Of a stretch of 64,000 nucleotides of DNA, positions 1 to 9,352 are shown piece by piece. This stretch comes from Eudorina sp. 2006-703-Eu-15 (lineage: Eukaryota; Chlorophyta; Chlorophyceae; Chlamydomonadales; Volvocaceae). The translations under genes were made by a program, and so were the position numbers. Below the pieces are notes generated by a model. That model saw only the letters and a list, made by a program, of their open reading frames with translations. It was not told the origin of the DNA and searched no databases. Position 1 is the stretch's first letter. Every line of letters begins with the position of its first letter. Where the stretch lies: contig BDSI01000014.1 in NCBI GenBank assembly GCA_003117195.1, positions 1,539,418-1,603,417 of the forward strand, written 5' to 3'.

Positions 1-664
1 TGGGCGGGATCCCCAAAAGTGGATAAAGGTAAGCACGGGGGAGGTCGCCCACACAGGCACCCTATTACCCAGCTACCACCACCCCTGGAGCACCCAGCCC
101 TGCATTCTCTCGAGGTCTTGGAAAACCCACACCTGGCTCGTGACCCTTCGCTAGTGGAGCCGCATCCTAACGAAGCACCGTGATCAATTAACAAAAAAAG
201 TGACGGAAGTCCGGGCCCCTACGCACATACAGCAGCTGAGGGCAGGCCAGGTCCCCGACTCGGGCCACGGGTAGGTGAATCCGCAAAAGCAGAGGACGGG
301 GCGCCCGTGCCTCAGCCCTCAGGAGCAGGCCCTGCAAACCGTAAGATCCCCCCGGATAATCTCAAAAAAGGTTGGAACGGCCTCACCGAGGTCTACTCAC
401 GTCGCGGGAGGCCCAACGGGGCAAACCCTGTGGTTGTTTCCAGCTAGACGAGCTGCTAGCTGCCATTACCAGACCTAACCAGTGGGACTGGTCGATCGTG
501 ACATATTCTCGATGGGTGACAAAACGATCCGAAGTTCAACGGGCCGGGATCACTGCTTGTTACCGGCAGCGGTTCCTGGCTGGGCTCAATGCATTGGTGT
601 TTGTCGGTTCGCACCGATCCTGGCTGATCGCAATGCCGTACAATGCCGTACTCCCTGGTGACAG
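1..664. other. Probable last intron of gene 1 (window edge)
   Basis: No M11 coding exon is visible. The stretch ends in a pyrimidine-poor but AG-ending acceptor (..ctggtgacag) directly before the last exon of gene 1. The 60 bases before the acceptor resemble the end of intron 4 of gene 3 (shared 'aatgccgtactccctg'). In gene 3 this intron is about 590 bp, so the catalytic exon of gene 1 is probably just outside the window. Nothing else is recognised. Confidence 0.5.
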
Positions 665-1492
665 GTCGGCTGGGGTGGGCCCTTCCTCACTCTCAATGGC
701 GACAACCTCATTGCTGGCAACTACACCGTCGCCACAATTCCAAAGCAGCTTAGCACAAGCAACAGCAGCGTCCTGATCACGGGCGCCGGTATGGCCCCTG
801 GGCAGCGCCTCTTCATCGCAGCGCGTAAGAACGCCTGGCCCTATGATTTACCTTACAGTATGTGGGATATGGGGGTTCCATACCTGACCATGCACAATTA
901 CGATGGGCAGGGACCGAGCGCGACTGTCTTCGTGGGTGAGATCCGCGAAGGCAACATCTGGCGCGACTCAAAGAGCAATATCGTTATCCGCTTCGACAGC
1001 TGGAATTCCTCCAAAGGAGCCACCGTTCGCATCTGCCGCCGCCGCGCTGCCTACGAGACTAACTGCAATGACAATCTGGACGATGACTGCGACTTCCTGG
1101 AAGACCGATGGGATCGGGACTGCGCCAAGATGCAGCCTGCCTATCCACCCAGCCCCGAACCGCCCATGAGGCCACCATCTCCTCTCCCCCCCCGGCCGCC
1201 CCGCAGTCCTCCCCTTCCCCCGCCGCCCCGTCCTCCTCCCCCTTCCCCGCCGCGCCGCCCCCCTCCCCCGTCCCCGCAGTCCCGCTCACCCCGCCAGCCG
1301 TACTCCCCCCGCCAGCCGTACTCCCCCGCCAGCCGTACTCCCCCCGCCAGACCTACTCCCCCCGCCAGCCGTACTCCCCCCGCCAGCCCGCATCACCCCG
1401 CCAGACCACGGCGCGGGCTCCACCTCCCTCTCCTCGCCGGCAGTGAGACATATTGTGCGGAGCGGCATGGCTATGGCGTCATGTTATTTTGA
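665..1492 (+). CDS. Gene 1: gametolysin-like M11 protease, last exon only (5' partial)
   Basis: This is the C-terminal exon of a secreted M11 metalloprotease, 275 residues as read here. It starts after an AG acceptor with VGWGGPFLTLNGD, the same junction as exon 5 of genes 2-5. It carries the beta-rich C-terminal domain (GEIREGNIWRD, ATVRICRRR), the acidic motif with spacing CNDNLDDDCDFLED, and a Ser/Pro-rich tail. The catalytic HExxH exon is not in the window. The tail contains repeated 15-bp units (SPRQPY). In one unit the six-C run is only five (1323-1327), which shifts the frame. The tail then ends in an unrelated sequence at 1492 instead of the family ending SPRRQ-stop, which is present in another frame at 1446. 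Either the protein has a new tail or there is a base-call error. Family assignment is firm; the end is not. Confidence 0.8.
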   Translation, partial: VGWGGPFLTLNGDNLIAGNYTVATIPKQLSTSNSSVLITGAGMAPGQRLFIAARKNAWPYDLPYSMWDMGVPYLTMHNYDGQGPSATVFVGEIREGNIWRDSKSNIVIRFDSWNSSKGATVRICRRRAAYETNCNDNLDDDCDFLEDRWDRDCAKMQPAYPPSPEPPMRPPSPLPPRPPRSPPLPPPPRPPPPSPPRRPPPPSPQSRSPRQPYSPRQPYSPASRTPPARPTPPASRTPPASPHHPARPRRGLHLPLLAGSETYCAERHGYGVMLF

Positions 1493-1539
1493 CGGGTTTC
1501 TCTCAGCGAGTATGTGACGGCTGCTGATAAGACGTGTGA

Positions 1540-1750
1540 TTAGGCGGGTCTGGCGCGGTGTTCAGGAGAGGCAATCCTGGCGCGCTGGCACCCTGGTGTG
1601 TTGTCCGGTATGGCTGCATGAACCCCCCGCGGTTGATGGAGGATGGGTGCGCAGTCCTTGGTAGGGGTTGATGAGACGAGGCACCCACGAGCTATCTGGG
1701 CCCGTTGTAACACCCGGTCGGGATACGGGTCCACCTTGCAACGGTTACAT
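1540..1750 (+). repeat. Interspersed repeat family A, copy 1
   Basis: This ~210-bp block runs from 'ggcgggtctggcgcgg' through 'gaggatgggtgcgcag' to 'ccaccttgcaacggttac'. Diverged copies with the same order of landmarks are at about 21463-21680 and 24398-24600. All three end in (T)GTAACGGTTACA-like sequence. It has no coding capacity. It is probably a non-autonomous transposon or duplicated intergenic DNA. Confidence 0.6.
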
Positions 1751-1948
1751 TACATTACAAGACGTTTCGGCCCTCAACTCCTGAGTTGGTGCCTTTGTGC
1801 GTGTAATCCAGCGCCATCGTGCATGCTTTCCATTTATTTGAGCATGGCTCACAGACAAGAGATGCGCAGGTGTAGTAATAACCAAGTAGGCATGACTGAA
1901 GTACTGAGAGCTAGGTAGGAAGACCGATATTTGCGGATGCTACCATAC

Positions 1949-2439
1949 AGTGGACCCCGCGGGTCATTGGTGACAGGACAAGTAGCGAACGGACATGGCA
2001 ATGCGGGTACCAGCTACCGCTGGGTTTCTGCAACGAGGTGCCGGCCCAGGTCATACATACATACCTCAGGGCGTGCTCCGATGTGACGTACATACGACGG
2101 GATCAGTCGTGGCCGGTGCCTTGCACCACTCGGGTCCAGCTTGTTACGAACGGTTACTACGTACGACTACTACTATTACTACTACGCCTTTCCCGTCCCC
2201 GTAGTCCCCGTTCCCGTTGCGACCACTGATGCACGATTTTCGTCACCGGGGCTTGTGGCGGGCGTGCCCGTGTAGAGTGCAGCTGTCTGCTGCTGCCCTT
2301 GTCGGTTAATGTAACCGTTTGCAGTAGTGGGCCCAATAATTGTTGTCGAATTGCTTGGTCCTCCATCCAGGACGCACGTCTGCTGGCTGCAAGTCTATTT
2401 GCTTGTTTATATCCCTTATTTTGACCCGCGGGGTCCACT
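1949..2439. mobile_element. TIR-bounded non-autonomous element carrying a decayed M11 exon
   Basis: The 491-bp segment is bounded by a perfect 18-bp inverted repeat: AGTGGACCCCGCGGGTCA at 1949-1966 and its reverse complement at 2422-2439. Inside, 2011-2120 is recognisably derived from exon 2 of the protease genes (Tyr-Arg, then Cys-Asn-Glu-Val-Pro, then a decayed Asp-Val-x-Tyr and a Leu-His). No transposase is present and no clear target duplication was found. The inverted repeat is certain; the mobile-element interpretation is an inference. Confidence 0.55.
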
Positions 2440-3416
2440 AAACATCCTTAATAATAATCCTTTTGGTCGCCAAGCAGCGAAGCTAGGACAGAATGATGCA
2501 TGGCCATGGTGCCCATATCGGGGTAGCCAGGCGCCATTATTGCAAATGCATGATGGATCCTGAGAACATCAGGTTGTTGCTTGGTTGGACGGGTCAATGA
2601 GAGTGCGTGAACGAAGGAGCGTACGTAGCAGCGGTCCGCCTGTGCTACATGCATGGAGTGTTGCGAAGATTATTAGGGATTGACACAGGTAGGGCGCTAG
2701 TGGCATAACCAAATAAAGCGAACTAACACATTATAGCAGCCAGGGTAGCCAGGGTGAAGGATTAAAGTTAGAACCGGCCCGGCTCATGCAAGAGGAAGGC
2801 GAGCGATGGGCATATGGTTAGTCTGCGGGCGTGGGGGATGGATGAAATTATCATCTGCTGGCAAATGTTTGAGGTTGCTTGTATGCACTGCTAGGGATGC
2901 CGATAGGTTAGGACCTTTGGGAGGTTGGATGGCTGTTCATCAGGTGTTGCCTCCGTCCATACTGCGATCGAGACCTGGCCGTGTGCGTAAATGGTCGTTT
3001 TGGTTGTTCAAGTGGACAACCTGGGTCGGCAGTGACAGCCCGCCGTTGCAAATAAGCAGGCGCCTGCGCCTCCATGGTGTTTTGCTTAAGTAACAATTGG
3101 AAACCAATTTCCTCGGTTATGTTGGTTATGTTGGAACCTCAACCGACGCGCTTTCGCATCGCTTCGCGCTGAACTCCCATCTGGTCTTGTACATAAAGAA
3201 CATCAGAATAAAGCGGTACAATAATTCCACGATTATGTGAGCTGAGTGTGAATGATGCTATTGATGCCGATCCAATCGACGCGTCGCAATGCGTGCGTCG
3301 GTTGGCACGTACAGCGACTTTCTGAAGCGACAAGGAACAGCTCTACATTAAACGCAGCAATTAATTATATATTATATTAAAAATATTCTTGTAACAGCGC
3401 TTGCTTGCTGTGAGCA

Positions 3417-6400
3417 ATGGGTTCGCGGCCACCAGCAAAGTACGCGAGGGCGAGAATGCTCTCCCTCGTTCCACTCTTGCTGGCGTCCGCACTTACTTGC
3501 ACAAATGGTGAAATAGTTCCTGAATACAACTTCAAAATATTAAATGGTGAGAGGTCAGATGGTTGAAGTAATTAAATGTAATGAAGCTACGGCCTACGGG
3601 ACGGAGTGCGGTTAGAATCTAATAGAAGCAGTCCACACCATATCTTAAAATAGTTCAAAAACAATCCTACGGCAAGGTTCACCAGTAAGCGCTTGACAAT
3701 TCAATGCCGGAATGCGATCGCTTTGTTTGCTTGTTAGTCAGTCTTGCTAGTATGTGCTGGCTGAAACTGTAATGTGTGGCAATCCAACCGGAAAAAATAC
3801 TTTCTTGATTATCTCTATGTACGGTAAATTTGACCTCCCTTTGCAGGCCTCGTCACCAGTATCGAGTTGCCCGGACCTGGGAACGACGAAGCGTCCTCTG
3901 TGACGACCTTTTACCTCAACGAGCACGGTGGCAGCGGCGCCATATACCACCTGAACTTCTGCGAGCAAGTACCTAAGGATGATGTGCCGATCGGCAACAT
4001 CGTGGATGTGCCGTACGATGAAATCGTGGACGGTGTCGTACGGTCGTGTTCCCTGCCCACCCCCGCGACCGGTACCGAGTTTGAGGGGCAGCAGCGGGAA
4101 GGGCGGTCAGAGCGGCGGGCACTGCTGGGTGAATCCATCACCACGCCCACCAAAGTCCGCATCCTGGCCTTCGTCGTCTCAATGTGCGGATGGAATCAGC
4201 CACCAGCGGCGACGGCAGAGGTAATAATAACGGCGTGGAGTATTGGCACGGTCATAACAGTACGGAACTGAAATGGATGCTTCTGCCCCCCGGGCGGGGG
4301 CTAGGGCCCATACGCGTTGCGCATCAATCACGCGGCTGCAAGGCAGGAATTACAAGCAGTGCAACTGTATGTGTCGTGCACACGGGAAGACCGTTGGGCG
4401 TTGCGGGCGTGACGGAACTGACGTGCAGGTCTGGTACGACATATCCGAGGGGGTGTCGACGCACGGCCCTGGAAAATAAAACCGCAGCAGGCATCCCCAT
4501 TACCCTCCAAATCCTCTTACTGCACGATCTCAGGGGCTTTCGTGGCTTTCCAAGGGAGAGCAGCATTCCGATATGATGGACAGCAGTATCAGTATAAACT
4601 TATCAAAATGGTTTCTTGCTGTACATACACGAAACCATAGCAGTACTGTTAGCAGTACCGGCATTACGGCATTACCTATTGGTTGCGTGTCCAAAACCTA
4701 ACCGATACCTGCCGCACCCGACCCGGCAGGATGTCACAAACATGTTTTTTACCGGCAAGGGTCTCCCCTTTCCGTTCAACACCTCAGAGACCCGTACCCT
4801 GGCCGAGTACTACAAGACGTGCAGCTACGGTCAGGTGACCCTGTCCCCCTCTGATGTCAAGGTGCTGGGGCCGGTGGAGATCCCCTGCAACGGCACGCTG
4901 GATGTCTCCTTCCCCACAGGGAACAACTTCACCTCGAGCACATGCGACAACGACAATCTTCCCAAATGGCAGGCCTGGCTGCAGGCCTGGGCTAAGTCCA
5001 AGCACGGCATCAATTCCGATGATTACCATCACCAAATGATGATCTTACCTAAGGGATACGTTGTCAATAAAAACACCAGTAAGTGGATGCTAACAGCTAG
5101 CGTATCTTATGATGAAATACGCACGCTCGGGCCATAATTGCTTGCCATCTGCAGTCATGGGTTTACATATCTATCTAGTACAATCCTGCTGTATGTGGTA
5201 CTGACCGCGCCGCTTGCTAGGTTAATGATGGTGTTCACCGCTTGATATCTTCACTGATTTGGTCTATGTCGTTCCGCACGCAGGATGCGGGGGTTTCGCT
5301 GGTCTGGCTTCACCCGGTCGCTGGTCATCTGCAACCACCGCCGTGAATAAGTGGGGCCGGGGCCTGGTATGGATGAGCGGTGACTGGTGGGGACGCCACG
5401 AGCTCATGCTCCACGAGTTTGGCCACAACTACGGCATGGGACACGCAAACATCCCAGGCGGCTGCGGGAGTGACCAGTGCGACCACACCTGCGCCATGGG
5501 TGCCACGGGCGGCCAGGGCATCCGCTGCCTCAACGCGCCGCACAACTGGCAGGTCGGTGCGCAAGGACTTTTCACGCCAAGATGATGAATATGAATGGGC
5601 TACGCGCCTTATTTGCAGGATGTCGTATAGCTCAGTATTGCTCCGCAAGGGCCATCACAGCCCAACAAGGAATCCTTCTTAACTCTGTATAAATCCTATG
5701 CATATAGCTTGTCTTGTGTATCCTGCCCGGTGCGCCAAAGTGCCGCGGTTTTGTTTGGCAGTGTATGGTATTTCGAAACACACGGCTGTCACCGATGGCC
5801 CGCCTTAATAATGATATAGGCTCCTGGCTGGGTCAACAAAGCTTGTTTCGGTAGGCAAATATTTACCGGTAATTGGCGGCTGATCACACTGCCGTACAAC
5901 GCTGTTGACAGGTCGGATGGGGCGGGCCGATCCTCACCCTCAACGGCGACCGCACCATCCCCGGGAACATAACATCTATCACCATCCCCCCACAGTTCAG
6001 CACCCGCAACAGCAGCGTCCTGATTACGGGCGCTGGTATGCCCGCTGGCCAGCGCCTCTTCATCGCAGCGCGTATGAACGCCAGGCCCTATGATTTGCCT
6101 TACTACGCTTGGGATACGGGGGTTTCTTACCTGACCATGCACAATTACGATGGGCAGGGACCCACCGCGACTCTCTTTGCGGGTGAGATCCGCGAAGGCA
6201 ACATCTGGCGTGACTCAAACAGCAACATCGTTGTACGCTTTGACCGCTGGAATTCCTCAAAAGGAGCCACCGTTCGCATCTGCCGCCGCCGCGCTGCCTC
6301 CGAGACGAATTGCAATGACAATCTGGACGATGACTGCGACTTCCTGGAAGACCGGAGCGACCCTGACTGCGCCAAGATGTGGCCAACGAATCCACCCAGA

Positions 6401-6652
6401 CCAGACCCGCCCCGACGCCCTCCATCTCCGCCCCCTTCCCCGCCTCCCCGCCCTCCTCCCCCGTCCCCGCCGCCCCGCCCTTCTCCCCCTGCTCCGCCGA
6501 CTCGACCCCAGCCCCCTTTCCCGCCGCGTCGCCCTCCTCCCTCGTCCCCGTCGCCCCGCTCCCTCCGCCAGCCGTACTCCCCCCGCCAGCCCGCATCACC
6601 CCGTCAGACCACGGTTCGGCGGCCCCCACCTCCCTCTCCGTACCAGCAGTGA
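3417..6652 (+). CDS. Gene 2: secreted gametolysin-like M11 metalloprotease with Pro-rich tail
   Basis: Proposed exons: 3417-3546, 3847-4220, 4730-5078, 5284-5552, 5912-6652 (1863 nt, 620 aa; phases 1,0,1,0; all GT-AG). A zinc endopeptidase of the gametolysin family, expected to act on wall/matrix glycoproteins outside the cell. Signal peptide at about 1-30 (hydrophobic LSLVPLLLASAL). Propeptide 44-168 has dibasic RRALLGE and a Cys-switch-like SMCGW (Cys157). M11 domain starts near 169 (AEYYKTCSYGQVTL); zinc site HEFGHNYGMGH puts ligands at His328, His332 and His338, followed by CDHTCAMG. Exon 5 carries a beta-rich domain, an acidic Cys/Asp motif (506-527) and an SPPP-type tail ending near 620. 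The start was chosen because the same N-terminus occurs in gene 3. Exon 3 could start earlier, but only this acceptor (cggcag) keeps phase in all paralogues. Confidence 0.88.
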
Positions 6653-9352
6653 GTAATACGCCGCAGAGTAGTGGGCCTGGGGTGGACGAGATGAATATTT
6701 GAAGTCTGGGCCCTTGTTGCATGTGCTTGGTAGGGCAGGGATTTCTTTTAGCCCTGTTGTTCGCGAGCTCCCGCAGTCGCATTCCAAGGCTACGGGCTAC
6801 CGCCGGTGACGAGGGCCGGCCTTGGCAGGAGTGCGGAGTGGTTTGCTTATAGGGGCGCCCCGGTGTCTCACTCCCTCTGAGCGGGCTTTATCATTGGCTA
6901 TGGCTGGCCCTCAGGCAGGATTGGGGTGCTTTCCAGGTAGAGTGTGTACGGTGTGTGTTTCGGTGCACTGTCCAGTGCGCCGCGGTAGGTGGCGAGGTTT
7001 CGTTTGGCAGTGTGTGGTGAGGAGGCTGCGGCTGTCACCGATGACCCGCGGGGTCCACTGTAACATCATAAACAACAATACCGAGCGGCATGGCGTCATG
7101 TTATTTTGACGGGTTTCTGTGCGACGGCTGCTGATAAGACTTTTCGGCCCTTCACTCCTGAGATGCATGGTAGCCTTTGTGCGTGTAATCCAGCGCCATC
7201 GTGCATGTTTTCCATTTACTTGCCACTTTATGCACATGGCTCACAAGAGATGAGCAGGTGCATTAAAAACCCAGTAGGCATGTACCAGTACCAGTAACGA
7301 GAGCGAGGTAGGAAGACTAATACTTGCGGGTGCTACAGTGGACCCCGCGGGTCATTGGTGACAGGACAAGTAGCGAACGGACATGGCAATGCGGGTACCA
7401 GCTACCGCTGGGTTTCTGCAACGAGGTGCCGGCCCAGGTCATTCATACCTCAGAACGTGCGCCATGTGACGTACGACGAGATCTATCGTGGCCGATGCCT
7501 TGCACTACTTGAGTCCACCTTGTAATGGTTACTATGTACAACGACTACTACGCCTTTCCCGTCCCCGTTCCCGTTGCGGCTACTGATGCCTGGTTTTCAT
7601 CATCGGGACTACTTGTGGCGGGCGTGTCCATGTATAGATTGCAGCTGTCTGCTACTGCCCATGTCGGTTAATGTAACCTTAGTAACCTGACCGGGCATGC
7701 AATAATGGTGGGGCGGGGGGAATGCGATCACATGCGGGGGGTTATGCGTGGGTGATGGAATCAGCACCTTCTGGCAAATGAATGAATTAGCGTTACAGCG
7801 GCGAATGTATGTTTGAGGTTGGGTGCACTGCTGTTAGGGATGCCGATTAGGACCTTATGGAGGTACGACGGATGGATGTTACTCCGTCGCTCCTACCACT
7901 CCTACTACTCCTAGTGAGGCTCACTGCGCCGCTACCACCGGGGAGTCTGAACAATATAACCCTCACCCAACCCCTCGTTGCTACGGATCACTCCAGGACC
8001 ACTTCATACAGATAGAGGCGCCGCACGAAAACCGGAGGCAGCCGGCCCTTGCCGTCAGCTATACTTAACACGCACCGACCGACCCGAGCCGGGCAGGGGA
8101 TAACATACAGGCACCAGCCTAGGACGCGCGCTAGATATGTAGGTCGACAATAAATAATGCGGTTACGCTGCGACATATCAGATATCACCAGCTGCCATGA
8201 GGTCTTCACGGCTGCCCACTCGAGGCCACGTAGCTGTCATGACACACTGCCTGATCGGCGGTGTATCGTGTATGGCTGGACCTCCTGATCGACATACGAC
8301 CCGTCGTACCGCGCTGCAAAGGCATGCGTTCTCGCGACGGGGGATTGGCTGTTCTGCCGCCTGCTGCGTGATGTACCGTACTCGTGTGGGCTGTACTGCT
8401 CCTGCCGTGGCGCTCTCGCGACTCCGGGCCGATCGAGATGCGGTGTCGCCGGCCGCCACAGCCGCCATACTGCCACCCGCCAGGGCCACCAGCGCTGTGG
8501 CCCGTGCCTGGCATGCGCTGTGTCAAGCACGCACGTCCTGTGTCACGACACAGCGCGCGTCCTTGCCACCCCGTCGGCCCTTGCTTGCTTGCCACATGCA
8601 TGTACCGGAAAAGCCCTGAAAGGCCCACCTTTCGTCCGTACTACCAATTATCGGAACAAGCGGTGAGTGTTCGATGGATGCATGTATATTGTACTTCAAG
8701 ATACGTACGTATGTCTGTACTTCCCCTACCTTCTGTTGGCGCGCTGTCCATTTTGTGCATTGTATGCAAGCAACACGATGCATGATGATCGATGCTGTCA
8801 TCAGTACAGCGATGACGTAATTTTCATGCGTCGCGTCGCACGCTTATACGCGGAAACTGTTTAATCCAGTGTGACCTGGAATTACAAGGATTCTACACGG
8901 CGGTTGCAAGTGAATAAATGTGAATCGCGCCATCGAGCGCATCAAGCGATTCGCGAAAACAAAATTGAGGTAAGCGCTCGGTGGAGCTTTCCTTGAATTA
9001 CTGTTCCTGGAAACCAAAACGTTGGAACCATTTATTGGGGAACCTCAACCGTCGCGCTCTCCGTCGCCCTCCCATCGCTTCGCGCTTAGCTCCCATCTGG
9101 TCTTGCACTTACATGCAAAATATCAAGGAAATCTCAAAACTTTTTCAATGCGCATATCAGCTGTGGGCGAATAATGTCATGTTCGTTATTATTGATGCCG
9201 ATCCAATCGACGCGTCGCACTGCGTGCGTCGGTTGGCACGCACAGCGACGACCTGAAGCGACAAAGAACTGCGCTACATTAAACAAAGCAACTGATAGCA
9301 TATTTACTAAATTAAAAAATATTCTTGTAACAACGCTTGCTGGCTGTGAGCT
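6653..9352. other. Intergenic region, gene 2 to gene 3
   Basis: No gene is recognised. About 7085-7680 is a second copy of DNA found at 1461-2330, including the left TIR motif (7337-7354) and the decayed exon-2 fragment. About 9025-9352 repeats the promoter-proximal block of gene 2. The block 8180-8630 is GC-rich with open frames on both strands but no recognisable family. Confidence 0.55.
7380..7580 (+). pseudogene. Decayed M11 exon-2 fragment, copy 2
   Basis: The sequence 'accagctaccgctgggtttc' then 'tgcaacgaggtgccggccca' aligns with exon 2 of genes 2-4 (Thr-x-Tyr-Arg-Leu-Asn-Phe-Cys-Glu-Gln-Val-Pro). Further on, 'gtgacgtacgacgagatc' matches the Asp-Val-Pro-Tyr-Asp-Glu-Ile block. Indels break the frame. 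Nearly the same relic lies at 2000-2220, so the two intergenic regions were duplicated after the exon decayed. Confidence 0.6.

Larger units (their letters stand above)
1493..3416. other. Intergenic region, gene 1 to gene 2, repeat-filled
   Basis: No intact gene is seen. It holds one copy of a ~210-bp interspersed repeat (about 1540-1750), a TIR-bounded element with a decayed protease exon (1949-2439), and a conserved promoter-proximal block (about 3120-3416) that recurs before gene 3 (about 9025-9352) and, more diverged, before gene 4 (about 16940-17369). The shared block shows that promoters were duplicated together with the genes. Confidence 0.6.

Noticed and set aside
4616..4729. Extending exon 3 of gene 2 upstream to 4616
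   Set aside because: The upstream acceptors break phase with exon 2, and gene 4 has an in-frame stop there; the cggcag acceptor keeps phase 0 in all paralogues.
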